A stretch of 57,820 nucleotides of DNA. It comes from Atribacterota bacterium. Lineage in GTDB: Bacteria; Atribacterota; Phoenicimicrobiia; Phoenicimicrobiales; Phoenicimicrobiaceae. Every line of letters begins with the position of its first letter. Positions within the stretch are counted from its first letter, which is position 1. The notes below the pieces were generated by a model. It was not told where the DNA came from and ran no database searches. It saw only the letters and a list, made by a program, of their open reading frames with translations. The stretch covers positions 1 through 57,820 of the forward strand of contig JAUWHZ010000027.1 in the NCBI GenBank assembly GCA_030605615.1. The letters are read 5' to 3'. The position numbers and the translations under genes were made by a program. Shown here piece by piece: positions 16,683-26,200 of this stretch.

Positions 16683-18524
16683 TTGGATATAAAGAAAATA
16701 TTATTTGAAGAATTATTAGACAAAGTAGAAAAACCGGGGAGATATACCGGCAAAGAATTTAACGAGATAGTAAAAGAAGAAAATAAATCCGCGGTCAAAA
16801 TAGCTTTAGCCTTTCCTGACCTATATGAAATCGGAATGAGTTATTTAGGATTTAAAATTTTGTACGAAATTATCAATCGAAGAGATGATGCTGTAGCAGA
16901 AAGAATTTTTTCGCCTGCTGTTGATATGGAAAGATTGTTAAGAGAGCGTCAATTACCAGTATTTTCTTTGGAGACCTACCGACCTTTAAATTCATTCGAT
17001 ATAGTAGGCTTTACTATTCAACACGAATTATGCTTTTCTAATATTCTAAATCTACTTGATCTCGGAGGAATCCCCTTAAAATCCGAAGAGAGAAAAGAGG
17101 AAGACCCCCTGGTAATTGCTGGTGGTCCAGGTGCTTTTAATCCCGAACCCTTATACTGCTTTATTGATTTGTTTGTGATTGGAGAAGGGGAAGAGATTAT
17201 TGAGGGGATTATAGAAGTTTACAAAAAATGGAAAGAAGAAAAAGGAAATCGAGCCGATCTTTTAGAAAAATTAGCCCGCTTAGATGGAATTTATATTCCT
17301 TCTCATTATAAGGTGAGTTATTTTGAAGATGGAAAAATAAAATCAATTATACCTAAAAAAGAGGAGTTTATCCCAATAATTAAAAAACGGATGATTTCCA
17401 ATTTTGATCAAGCATCTTATCCTCTTTTTCCCATCGTTCCTAATATAAATGTGGTTCATGATAGAATAACTTTAGAGGTTTTTCGGGGATGTACGCGAGG
17501 GTGCCGTTTTTGCCAGGCGGGGATGATTTACCGTCCAGTAAGAGAGAAGTCAGTCGAGAACTTGATTAAATTAGCTGATGAAATTCTCGCGCATACCGGA
17601 TATGAAGAGATATCTTTGTCTTCTTTGAGTTCGAGCGATTATAGCGAAATAGAGAAATTAATTACCTTATTAGTAGATAGATTTAAGGAAAAGGGAGTAG
17701 GAATTTCCCTCCCCTCTTTAAGGATAGATAGTTTTTCTGTTGGTCTAGCCCAACAGGTGCAGCGGGTTAGAAAAACTGGCCTTACCTTTGCCCCTGAGGT
17801 AGGGACTCAGAGATTAAGAGATGTAATAAATAAAAATGTTCAAGAAGAGGATCTATATTTATCTATAAGAGCAGCTTTTAAGGGCGGCTGGAGAAAGATA
17901 AAACTTTATTTTATGGTAGGATTACCCACCGAGACTGACGAAGATGTGGAGGAAATTATTAGACTGATGAATAAAGTTGATCGCATGGGTAGAGAAATAA
18001 TTGGAAGGAAGATAAATATAAATATTAGCGTATCTGCTTTTGTACCTAAATCTCATACTCCTTTTCAATGGGATGCCCAGGAAGAGAGGGAGGCCTTATC
18101 TAAAAAAATAAGATACTTAAAGAATAAATTAAACTGGAGAAATATTTCCTTTAGTTACCCGGATATTAATCGAAGTTATTTAGAAGCAGTCTTTGCTCGA
18201 GGGGACAGAAGGTTAGGTGAAGTATTGGAAAGAGCTTATTATCTGGGATGTAAATTTGATGCCTGGAGAGAACAGTTTAATTTTGAAGCCTGGCAAAAGG
18301 CCTTTGCGGAGAGTGGACTTTCTATGGAATTTTATGCTAATCGAGTGCGGAAAGATGATGAGATTTTACCCTGGGACCATATCTCTTGTGGAGTTAAAAA
18401 AGAATATCTGCTTAAAGAGAAAGAAAAAGCCTTAAATGGGGAGACGACCCCTGATTGTCGATTTGATTCCTGCACTTCCTGCGGAGCCTGTGAAAGGAAG
18501 GATTTAATAATTTGGAACGATTAA
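16683..18524 (+). CDS. B12-binding-type radical SAM protein (TIGR03960-like)
   Basis: A 613-residue radical SAM enzyme. The N-terminal 250 residues resemble a cobalamin-binding-like Rossmann region ('ALAFPDLYEIGMSYLGFKIL', 'VIAGGPGAFNPEP'). The catalytic cluster motif CxxxCxxC is in 'FRGCTRGCRFCQAGMIYRP'. A Cys-rich tail ('CRFDSCTSCGACER') could hold another cluster. In many bacteria this family is encoded directly before a DUF2344 protein and rng, as here, and the pair is thought to act on RNA or tRNA, though the reaction is not known to me. TTG 16683 follows GGGAGAGAAG. It overlaps the next gene by 13 nt. Confidence 0.85.
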   Translation: MDIKKILFEELLDKVEKPGRYTGKEFNEIVKEENKSAVKIALAFPDLYEIGMSYLGFKILYEIINRRDDAVAERIFSPAVDMERLLRERQLPVFSLETYRPLNSFDIVGFTIQHELCFSNILNLLDLGGIPLKSEERKEEDPLVIAGGPGAFNPEPLYCFIDLFVIGEGEEIIEGIIEVYKKWKEEKGNRADLLEKLARLDGIYIPSHYKVSYFEDGKIKSIIPKKEEFIPIIKKRMISNFDQASYPLFPIVPNINVVHDRITLEVFRGCTRGCRFCQAGMIYRPVREKSVENLIKLADEILAHTGYEEISLSSLSSSDYSEIEKLITLLVDRFKEKGVGISLPSLRIDSFSVGLAQQVQRVRKTGLTFAPEVGTQRLRDVINKNVQEEDLYLSIRAAFKGGWRKIKLYFMVGLPTETDEDVEEIIRLMNKVDRMGREIIGRKININISVSAFVPKSHTPFQWDAQEEREALSKKIRYLKNKLNWRNISFSYPDINRSYLEAVFARGDRRLGEVLERAYYLGCKFDAWREQFNFEAWQKAFAESGLSMEFYANRVRKDDEILPWDHISCGVKKEYLLKEKEKALNGETTPDCRFDSCTSCGACERKDLIIWND

Positions 18525-19288
18525 TCAGAGTAAAATATTGCAAAAATGGTCCTATTAAATACATTTCTCATTTAAATCTGGTCCAGGTTTTTACCCGGGC
18601 TCTAAGAAGAGCAGATATTCCGATGGTCATATCTGGTGGCTTTAATCCTAGATTTAGAATGTCTTTTGGCCCTCCTTTGCCCCTGGGGATTAGTAGCACT
18701 TCTGAATATTTGGATATCAGAGTAAAGAAAAAAATAGAACCCGAAGACCTGATATATAGGTTAAATGTTGTCTTACCTTGTGGGTTAAAGGTATTACAAG
18801 CCAAGATAATTCCTTTACCTTCTGATTCCTTAGTTAAAATAATCAGTTCTGCTTTTTATATAATCACTCTGAAATTAAAGAAAAGTGTAATAAATTTAAG
18901 TAAGGAAGATTTAGATCAAAATAAGGAAAACCTAAATAGAGAGATTTTAAGAGAAGAAAAGGTTGATAGAGAATTAAAAGATCTGAAGAAAGAGATAGAT
19001 AAAAATATTAAGGGATTTTTAAACCAGGAAGAAATTGTAATAGAGAAGCAGACTAAAAAGGGCATAAAAAAGATTAATACAAGGCCTGCAATTATAAATA
19101 TGTCAGTTAAAAAATGTCAGGACCAAATTCTGGAGATTAATTTGTGGTTAAATATTGGACAAGAAGGAAATTTAAACCCTCGATATGTTGTTGAAGCCTG
19201 GTTATCTAATTCTGGTTATATTTTCGATATCAAGCAGATTTGCCGGGATGGATTATATATAAAAAACCAAGAGGTTATCGATTATTAA
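18512..19288 (+). CDS. DUF2344/TIGR03936 protein, partner of the radical SAM enzyme
   Basis: A 258-residue cytosolic protein beginning 'LIRVKYCKNGPIKYISHLN' with 'GFNPRFRMSFGPPLPLGIS', hallmarks of the DUF2344 family. The middle (about 115-185) is highly charged and lysine-rich and may be a flexible insertion. The family is often fused to the C-terminus of the TIGR03960 radical SAM protein; here the two genes overlap by 13 nt instead, which supports a shared function and translational coupling. TTG 18512 follows GAAAGGAAGG. Function unknown; genomic linkage with ribonuclease G and ribosomal proteins suggests RNA work. Confidence 0.82.
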   Translation: MERLIRVKYCKNGPIKYISHLNLVQVFTRALRRADIPMVISGGFNPRFRMSFGPPLPLGISSTSEYLDIRVKKKIEPEDLIYRLNVVLPCGLKVLQAKIIPLPSDSLVKIISSAFYIITLKLKKSVINLSKEDLDQNKENLNREILREEKVDRELKDLKKEIDKNIKGFLNQEEIVIEKQTKKGIKKINTRPAIINMSVKKCQDQILEINLWLNIGQEGNLNPRYVVEAWLSNSGYIFDIKQICRDGLYIKNQEVIDY

Positions 19289-19333
19289 TTTTTAATTAAT
19301 TAAAAGAGATAAAATAATATTTATGCTTAACTG

Positions 19334-19372
19334 AAGGATAATAAATCTATTAGAGTAGAATTTATTATCCTT
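19334..19372. promoter_or_regulatory. 13-bp perfect inverted repeat in the leader of the rng gene
   Basis: AAGGATAATAAAT (19334-19346) and its exact complement (19360-19372) enclose a 13-nt loop. No T-run follows, so it is not a standard intrinsic terminator. It ends 65 nt before the RNase G start. A 5'-leader hairpin could give autoregulation, as known for RNase E in enterobacteria, but that is inference. Confidence 0.55.
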
Positions 19373-19437
19373 TACTATTAGAGTTATTTAGAGTAAGATA
19401 ATGTAAAAGAATTTAAAAGCAAAACAGGAGTTTTTGA

Positions 19438-20955
19438 ATGAATAAAAAAGTGATAATAGACGTAGGGTTAACTGAAGAGAGAGTAGCTATAACTGAAGAT
19501 GGAAGATTAGTAGAAATCCATATAGAGAGAATTGAAGATGATAAAATTGTGGGCAATATCTATAAAGGCAAAGTGATTAATGTTTTACCCGGAATAGAAG
19601 CAGCATTTGTAGACATTGGAATTGAGAGAAATGTTTTTTTACACATTGATAGTACCCCTAATGCTGAAGACAGCGAGAAGGTAAAGGATGCACAGATTTC
19701 TACCAATCATCCACCCACTGTTGACAAAATCAAAGTGGGTCAAGAAATTATAGTGCAAGTAGTAAAAGAAGCGATTACTCCCAAAGGAGCCCGAGTTACC
19801 ACAAATATAGGTTTGCCTGGTAGATATTTAGTTTTAATGCCTAATAATGTAAGTATAGGGATTTCTCATCGGGTTGAAGATGAGAAGGAAAGAGAAAGAT
19901 TGAAAAAAATTCTTCAACAAACAAAGCCGAAGGATGTCGGATTAATTATACGGACTGCTGGCTGGGGGAAGGAATTAGAGGATTTTTTACCGGATCTAGA
20001 TTTTTTAATTAGATTATGGAATAAGATTAAAAAAAGGGCTAAGAAGGTTAAGGCGCCTATGTTGCTCCATGAAGACTTAACCCTCACTTATCGAATTATT
20101 CGTGATCTGTTTACTGAAGAAATAGATGAAATTCTAATAAATTCCAAAACTGAATATAAAAACATATTAAAATTTTTAAAAACCTTATCTTTGTCCAACT
20201 TAGAACCAAGGGTATCATTTTATAATGATGAAAAAACTATATTTGAAGAGTATGGCATTGAAAAGGAAATTAACAAAGCTTTACAAAAAAAGGTGTGGCT
20301 TAAGTGTGGAGGATATTTAATCTTTGACCAGGCCGAGGCCTTAACAGTTATTGATGTAAATACCGGGAAATTTGTGGGCAAAAAAGATATGAGAAGAACT
20401 ATTTTAAAGACTAATTTACAAGCAGTAGAGGAGATAGGGCTTCAGTTAAGGTTACGAGATATTGGTGGGGTTATCATAGTTGATTTAATTGATATGGAAA
20501 ACCAAGAAGATAGAAAAAAGGTAGTAAAGAAATTAGAAGAGAGTTTAAAGAAAGATAAAACCAAGACTAACATTATTCAAAATAGCGAATTAGGTTTAGT
20601 TGAACTTACCAGAAAGAGATCAAGAAGAGATCTGGAAAATATGTTAAGGACTTCTTGCCCTTATTGCTCTGGGACAGGTAGAGTTTTATCTGCCGAGACT
20701 GTAAGTAATATGGTTCTACGCAAGTTAGAAAAACTATGTAAGACTTCCCGGGCAGAAGCAGTTTTATTAGGAGTGCACCCTAAAGTAGAAGAAACTCTAT
20801 CCGGAACAAAGATGTTATTGGTTAAACAATTAGAGAAAAATTGTCGTAAGACTATTTTTATTAAAGCTTCCAAAAATATTCATATAGAAAGGATAGAGGT
20901 TGTAGCAGTAGGGAGATTGAAAGAAGTAAAGAAGATCAAGCGAATGTTTGCTTAG
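19438..20955 (+). CDS. rng: Ribonuclease E/G family endoribonuclease
   Basis: A 505-residue endonuclease for rRNA maturation and mRNA decay, the size of RNase G without the long RNase E tail. An N-terminal S1 domain lies at about 36-125 ('GNIYKGKVINVLPGIEAAFV'). The 5'-sensor/RNase H-like and DNase I-like core follows, with 'ALTVIDVNTGKFVGKKD' and 'GGVIIVDLIDMENQEDR' carrying the metal-binding aspartates. The zinc-link cysteines are in 'CPYCSGTG'. ATG 19438 follows ACAGGAG. It lies in the common rng-rplU-rpmA-obgE order. Confidence 0.93.
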   Translation: MNKKVIIDVGLTEERVAITEDGRLVEIHIERIEDDKIVGNIYKGKVINVLPGIEAAFVDIGIERNVFLHIDSTPNAEDSEKVKDAQISTNHPPTVDKIKVGQEIIVQVVKEAITPKGARVTTNIGLPGRYLVLMPNNVSIGISHRVEDEKERERLKKILQQTKPKDVGLIIRTAGWGKELEDFLPDLDFLIRLWNKIKKRAKKVKAPMLLHEDLTLTYRIIRDLFTEEIDEILINSKTEYKNILKFLKTLSLSNLEPRVSFYNDEKTIFEEYGIEKEINKALQKKVWLKCGGYLIFDQAEALTVIDVNTGKFVGKKDMRRTILKTNLQAVEEIGLQLRLRDIGGVIIVDLIDMENQEDRKKVVKKLEESLKKDKTKTNIIQNSELGLVELTRKRSRRDLENMLRTSCPYCSGTGRVLSAETVSNMVLRKLEKLCKTSRAEAVLLGVHPKVEETLSGTKMLLVKQLEKNCRKTIFIKASKNIHIERIEVVAVGRLKEVKKIKRMFA

Positions 20956-20984
20956 GGTTTACTCAATACGCAATACGAAATTAT

Positions 20985-21013
20985 TTGACAACTAAATAAA
21001 TATATGCTAAATT
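20985..21013 (+). promoter_or_regulatory. Sigma-70 type promoter for rplU-rpmA-obgE
   Basis: TTGACA at 20985-20990, 17 nt, TAAATT at 21008-21013. The predicted transcript has about 110 nt of leader before the L21 start, containing paired GTGC/GCAC segments near 21035-21060. An L21 autoregulatory leader is possible but I cannot identify its consensus. Confidence 0.6.
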
Positions 21014-21130
21014 TTATAAGCATTTGTTTATATCCGCACAGGTTGGGTGCATAAAGTGCGAAAAGTGATTAATCAAATTTAATTACTACCTAATCCTGGC
21101 GAGTTTTGAAAACAAGGAGGATTCCAAGAA

Positions 21131-21442
21131 ATGCAAGCAGTTATTGCAACTGGAGGGAAGCAATACCTGGTAAAAGAAGGAGACATTATCAGGGTTGAAA
21201 AAATAGACCAAGAGAAAAGCAAAAAGATAGAATTTGATCAAGTATTAATGGTTAACAAAGAAGGAGAATATATTATTGGTCGACCATTAGTGGAAAAGGC
21301 TAAGGTGACTGGTAAAGTTTTAAATCAAGGAAAGGCTAAGAAGATAATAGTTTTTAAATATAAACCTAAGAAAAAATATCGGAAAAAGACCGGACATAGG
21401 CAACCTTATACTGAAGTTTTAATTGAGAAAATAAAACTTTAA
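21131..21442 (+). CDS. rplU: Ribosomal protein bL21
   Basis: A 103-residue component of the 50S subunit that contacts 23S rRNA. The start '[18 protein letters not shown]' and the end '[20 protein letters not shown]' are diagnostic, and length is normal. ATG 21131 follows AAGGAGGATTCCAAGAA. It sits directly before rpmA without the ysxB/prp protease gene that separates them in Firmicutes, which agrees with the lack of a cleavable extension on L27 here. Confidence 0.97.
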   Translation: MQAVIATGGKQYLVKEGDIIRVEKIDQEKSKKIEFDQVLMVNKEGEYIIGRPLVEKAKVTGKVLNQGKAKKIIVFKYKPKKKYRKKTGHRQPYTEVLIEKIKL

Positions 21443-21534
21443 AAAAGAGGATAAAATTATCTAAAATAATTTTTTATCGATAAGTTATGATATAATATAA
21501 TTACTGGTAGATTTTAAGAGGTGAGGTGATAATT

Positions 21535-21795
21535 ATGGCACATAAAAAGGGTCAAGGTTCAATTCGAAACGGTAGAGATAGTAAGTCCAAGCGATTGGGA
21601 ATAAAACGATTTGCTGGTCAATTTGTAACAGCAGGTAGTATTCTTATAAGACAGAGAGGAACCAGAATTCTTCCCGGTGAAAACGTAGGAAGAGGGAAAG
21701 ATGATACTCTATTTGCGCTAACCGAAGGATTTGTAACTTTTGAAAGAAAAGGAAAAGACCGAAAACAGGTCTGTGTTTATGCCGAAAGATCTTAA
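21535..21795 (+). CDS. rpmA: Ribosomal protein bL27
   Basis: An 86-residue 50S protein whose N-terminal tail reaches the peptidyl-transferase centre. The sequence begins '[20 protein letters not shown]', so the mature-type N-terminus is encoded directly, without the Firmicutes leader cleaved by Prp. The in-frame GTG at 21526 lies inside the Shine-Dalgarno GAGGTGAGGTG and is rejected. A rho-independent terminator follows 20 nt after the stop. Confidence 0.97.
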   Translation: MAHKKGQGSIRNGRDSKSKRLGIKRFAGQFVTAGSILIRQRGTRILPGENVGRGKDDTLFALTEGFVTFERKGKDRKQVCVYAERS

Positions 21796-21817
21796 TGAGA
21801 AGATAATTTTGTCAATC

Positions 21818-21852
21818 AACCCTGGGTTTTTTATAAAACTCAGGGTTTTTTA
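21818..21852 (+). terminator. Rho-independent terminator after rpmA
   Basis: The stem AACCCTG/CAGGGTT, extended by GTTTT/AAAAC, is followed by a T-run. A REP copy follows directly, so obgE probably needs read-through or its own promoter. Confidence 0.8.
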
Positions 21853-21857
21853 GTATT

Positions 21858-21892
21858 ATGTAAAAAAAAGTGCCTGGCACAAAATTTGTCAT
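21858..21892. repeat. REP-like copy, class C
   Basis: Core GTGCCTGGCAC centred at 21875, with left side ATGTAAAA and right side AAAATTTGTCAT; outer pairing is imperfect. Its right arm matches the copy at 1943-1978. It lies between the rpmA terminator and obgE. Confidence 0.8.
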
Positions 21893-21910
21893 TTTCGGCA
21901 GGAGAAGAGT

Positions 21911-23191
21911 ATGTTTGTAGATAGAGTAAAAATAGAACTAAGGGCAGGAAAAGGTGGTAATGGTGCGGTAAGTTTTAGAAGAGAGAAGCATATCCCCAAA
22001 GGTGGACCTGATGGAGGCGATGGAGGAAAGGGTGGCGATATAATTATTGAGGCAGATGAGAAGGTCGGAACCTTAGTAGAACTTTATAATCACCCTCATC
22101 AAAGGGCCCAAAACGGAGAAAGTGGTCGGGGTGCAAATAAAAAAGGAAAAAGTGGAGAAGATTTAATCATAAAAGTTCCTCTGGGAACTGTAATAGAGGA
22201 TATAGATAGGTCTATAACCTTGGGTGATTTGATGAGTAATGGACAGCGGATAGTAGCGGCCAGGGGCGGCCAGGGAGGTTTAGGAAATTCCCGCTTTAAA
22301 AGTTCCATCCGAAGGGGACCGAGATTTGCCCAAAAGGGAGAACCGGGAGAAGAAAAAAGGTTATATTTGAGTCTTAAAATAATCGCTGATGTAGGACTGG
22401 TGGGTTATCCTAATGTGGGGAAATCTACTTTGCTTTCTCGGATTTCATCAGCTAAACCCAAGATTGCTGACTATCCTTTTACTACTCTTAATCCCCATTT
22501 AGGAGTAGTTAAAGTAGACGAAATCAAAAGTTTTGTAGCGGCAGATATTCCCGGTTTAATCGAAGGTGCACATCAAGGTACCGGGTTAGGAGATAAGTTT
22601 TTAAAGCATATTGAAAGGACTAAAGTAATCTTACATCTTGTCGATGGTTCAGAAATAAAAAAGGAGAATCCTCTCCACCATTTTAAGGCTATAAACAGAG
22701 AATTAAGTAATTTTAGTGAAGAATTAGCAAAAAAACCACAGGTTATTGCGATAAATAAATGTGATTTACCTTCAACTAAAGAAAATTTAGATATTCTTAA
22801 AAAGACTTTCGTTAAGAAGGGTTATCAAGTTTTCCCCATTTCTGCCTTGGCTGGGGAAGGATTAAATGCTCTAATCTATCATCTTTCTTCTTTCTTGGAT
22901 GAATTAAAGTCTAAAGAAAAGAAAAAAGTTCCCGATGCTTTACCCAAAAAGGAGGCAGTTTATAAATTTACTCCCCGATTCGTAATTACTAAGAAGGAGA
23001 ATATTTATGAAGTTTCAGGAGAAGAGATAGAACGCATTGTAGCCATGACCGACTTTGACAATGAAGAGGCATTAGACAATTTTCAAAAAATAATTAAAAA
23101 AATCGGTCTGGAAAAGGCTTTAATTAAGAGAGGAATCAAAGAAGGAGATGAGGTAGAAATAAGGGAAAAGGTTTTTTACTTTTTTAAATAA
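21911..23191 (+). CDS. obgE: GTPase Obg, ribosome assembly factor
   Basis: A 426-residue GTPase bound to the 50S subunit, with roles in ribosome maturation and stress response. The N-terminal glycine-rich Obg fold (1-about 158, 'GGPDGGDGGKGGDIIIEAD') is followed by a G domain with P-loop 'GYPNVGKSTLL', switch II 'DIPGLIEGAHQGTGLG' and 'NKCDLPS'. A C-terminal OCT domain occupies about 350-426. ATG 21911 follows AGGAGAAGAGT. Normal length; last gene of the rng-rplU-rpmA-obg block. Confidence 0.96.
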   Translation: MFVDRVKIELRAGKGGNGAVSFRREKHIPKGGPDGGDGGKGGDIIIEADEKVGTLVELYNHPHQRAQNGESGRGANKKGKSGEDLIIKVPLGTVIEDIDRSITLGDLMSNGQRIVAARGGQGGLGNSRFKSSIRRGPRFAQKGEPGEEKRLYLSLKIIADVGLVGYPNVGKSTLLSRISSAKPKIADYPFTTLNPHLGVVKVDEIKSFVAADIPGLIEGAHQGTGLGDKFLKHIERTKVILHLVDGSEIKKENPLHHFKAINRELSNFSEELAKKPQVIAINKCDLPSTKENLDILKKTFVKKGYQVFPISALAGEGLNALIYHLSSFLDELKSKEKKKVPDALPKKEAVYKFTPRFVITKKENIYEVSGEEIERIVAMTDFDNEEALDNFQKIIKKIGLEKALIKRGIKEGDEVEIREKVFYFFK

Positions 23192-23293
23192 ATAGGGTAT
23201 AATTTTAATAATTAAATTAGTAGGGAAAATAGGCGAATTGGGTAGCCCCTTGGAGAGCTTGATAATCAACAAATCAGCAGTAAAGGTGAATTA

Positions 23294-26200
23294 ATGACCG
23301 GTATAGCTAATAATCTTTTAAAAAAGCTATTTTTAAAAGAAAAGCATATATATATTTTAAAAATTTTTTGTTTTATTGCTCTATTACTAATTATAATAAA
23401 TTTTTTTCTTACTTCTTCATTTGTCCAGGCCCCTGAACTAAAAATAAGTATATTATACCTTAATAATACTGAACTAACTGATTGGGATTGGTTAAGCAAA
23501 GGTTTAACTGATATGTTGATAGATGACCTTTCCCGGCTTGATTACATCACCTGTCCCTCCCGCCAGGACATAGAAGATTTGTACCTTAAACATAGTTTGC
23601 CTACTGCTCGAACCGAAATGAATAAGTCTCTATTAATCAAAATTAATGAGGATTTAAATGCTGAGATAATATTTTTTGGGAACTATTTTTTTTCTTCACC
23701 TTCCGAGTTGAATTTGAGTCTTAAAAAATATGAAGTAACAACTGGAGAAATTACCACTTTTCGAGATATTAAAGTGGAAAAGACCGATATCTTTAGCTTG
23801 AAAGAAGGGATTGTCTTTTTAATCTTGGAAGAACTTGGCATTGAGGAGCCATCCTCCGAGGATAAGGCTCTAATAAAAGAAATTCCTACTTCTTCTGTTG
23901 AGGCTTTAATTAATTATTATAAATGTATTGATTCCAGGGATAAGGCTATTATAGAATATCAAGGAGCAGATTATCCCAGTAAAAAATTATGGGCTGAGGC
24001 AATAGATTATGGGAAAAAAGCAGTGGCAGTTGACCCAAAATATGCTGAGGCTTTTTATCTTTTAGCTGAAATTTATAATAAGACCCGTTGGACTATCAGA
24101 GAGGTAGAAAGTTTAAATAAATTTATCCAGCTGGTAGAAGATAACCAATTGGGGAGTAAAAAAATTTACGAAAAAGTCGCTCAAGCCTATTTTAGATTGG
24201 GTTATGCCTTTTATTCTAAGAAAGAATTTGAACAGGCGATCGAATATTTTAATTCTTCTATAAAATATAATCCTGATCTATTAGAAGCCCACCTCTATTT
24301 GGTGCGAGTTTATTATGATAGGGGAGAGATGGGTCTCTCTCTTGATGAATGTGAAGAAGTTTTGAGGATAGACCCACAGAATAAAGAGATCTCCTGGTTT
24401 ATTAAAAAGAACGAACAAGCCCAAAAGTATGGTCGGGAAGCTTATGAAAATTACGAAAAGGGTTATCTGGCTTATAAAAAAGGAAATTTTGAAGAAGCCA
24501 TAGATTATTTTAAAATTTCTATTTTAAGCAATCCCGAGTTTAAGGAACCTCATTATTATATAGCTTTAAGTTATTATAATCTTGGAGATTTTGATAATTC
24601 TATTTCTCAATGGGAAGAAGTTATCAGGATTGACCCTTTTAACAATTCAGCAAAACATTTCTTAAATAAATCCTTAGAAGAGAAAAAATACGGACGAGAG
24701 ACTTTAAGGCATTTTAATGCTGGTTATGATTATTATATTAAAGGAGAATACGATAAAGCTATCGTAGAGTTTAATAAGTCTTTAAACTGTAATCCCAAAT
24801 TTGAGAAAGCCCGAAAATATCTTTCCCGTTCTTATTACCAGCTTGATCAGATGGACAAATACCGGGAAGAACGAGAGAAGGCCACTGAATTAAAGACCAG
24901 CGATGAAGAGGAGAGGGCGGAAGAACATTATAAATTGGGATATGAATTTTATTCCTTAGACGACTTCAAAGTGGCAATAGATGAACTTAAAAAAGCCCTG
25001 AATCTAAAAAGCGATTATCCCGGTGCACGCTTTTTATTAGGGGAGTGTTATTTTCAGCAAAAAGAATATCAATTGGCTCAGATTGAGTATGACCGGGTAG
25101 TAACTGATTCAGCAAAAAATGAATATACAGATGATGCCCTTTTGGGTAGTGGCTGGAGTTATTATTTATTAGGAGAATACCCGAAGGCAGCGGAGAGATT
25201 TTCAAAACTAATAGAAGAATTTCCCCAAAGTAATTTAGCCCTCCAGGCTAACTATAAATTGGGCAAATCATATTTTAAAGGAAAAGATTACCCCAAGGTA
25301 ATTAAAGCATATAAAGAGTTTATAGAAAAATATCCTCAGTTTCAAGGACCAGAAATAAAAGAAATATATTTCTTATTGGGCCAGGCCTATCTCTGGTCAG
25401 AGCAATATAAGGAAGCAGAGGAGACCTTTTCCAAGTTATCCTCTCTCTATCCAGAGTTTGAATTAATTAAGGAAGCGGAATACTTTCGAAGTTTAAGCCT
25501 ATTTAAGCAGGAGGAATATCAAGAAGCAATAATTAAACTGGAAGAGTTAGTGGCAGAAGGAGAGGACAAGGCAAAAAATGAGACCTATTATTTACTGGCT
25601 CGTTGTTGGTTAAATTTAGAAGAATATGATAAAGCTATTGAAAAGTTGGAAGATTTAAAACAACTTAAAGTGGAAGATTCTTTATTAGGGAAGGCCATCT
25701 TTGATTTAGGATTAGCTTATTCTCGCCAAGGAGACAAGGAGAGAGCAGTTTTAGAATTTCAAGAATTTATTGAAAAATATCCTCAAAGCGAACTGATTAA
25801 ATCGGCTCATTTTGAGCTGGGGAAAAATTTATATAATTTAAAGAAATATAAATTAGCCCTATCCGAATTAAAGGAAATTTCTACAGCCGAAGCCCTTTAT
25901 TTAAGGGGGAAGGCTGCTGAAGAACTGGGGGATCAAGAAGGAGAAATTGCGGCCTTTGAAGAACTACGGGAGAAATTCCCCCAAAGCGAATACTCTCAAG
26001 AGGCTTATTTTAAGTTAGGTAATTATTATTATAAGCAGAAGAAATATAAAGAGGCGATTGAGGAATTTAAGAAAATTAGTCTAATTTTTCCCCATTCCTC
26101 TTTGATCTCGGAAAGTTATTATTGGATGGGGTGGAGTTATTTTAAATTAACTGAATATCAGAAGGCAAGTGAGTGTTTTAAAAAAGTTGGGGAAGATGAT

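Noticed and set aside
21453-21473. Terminator between rplU and rpmA
   Set aside because: The possible stem is seven A/T pairs only and too weak to call.
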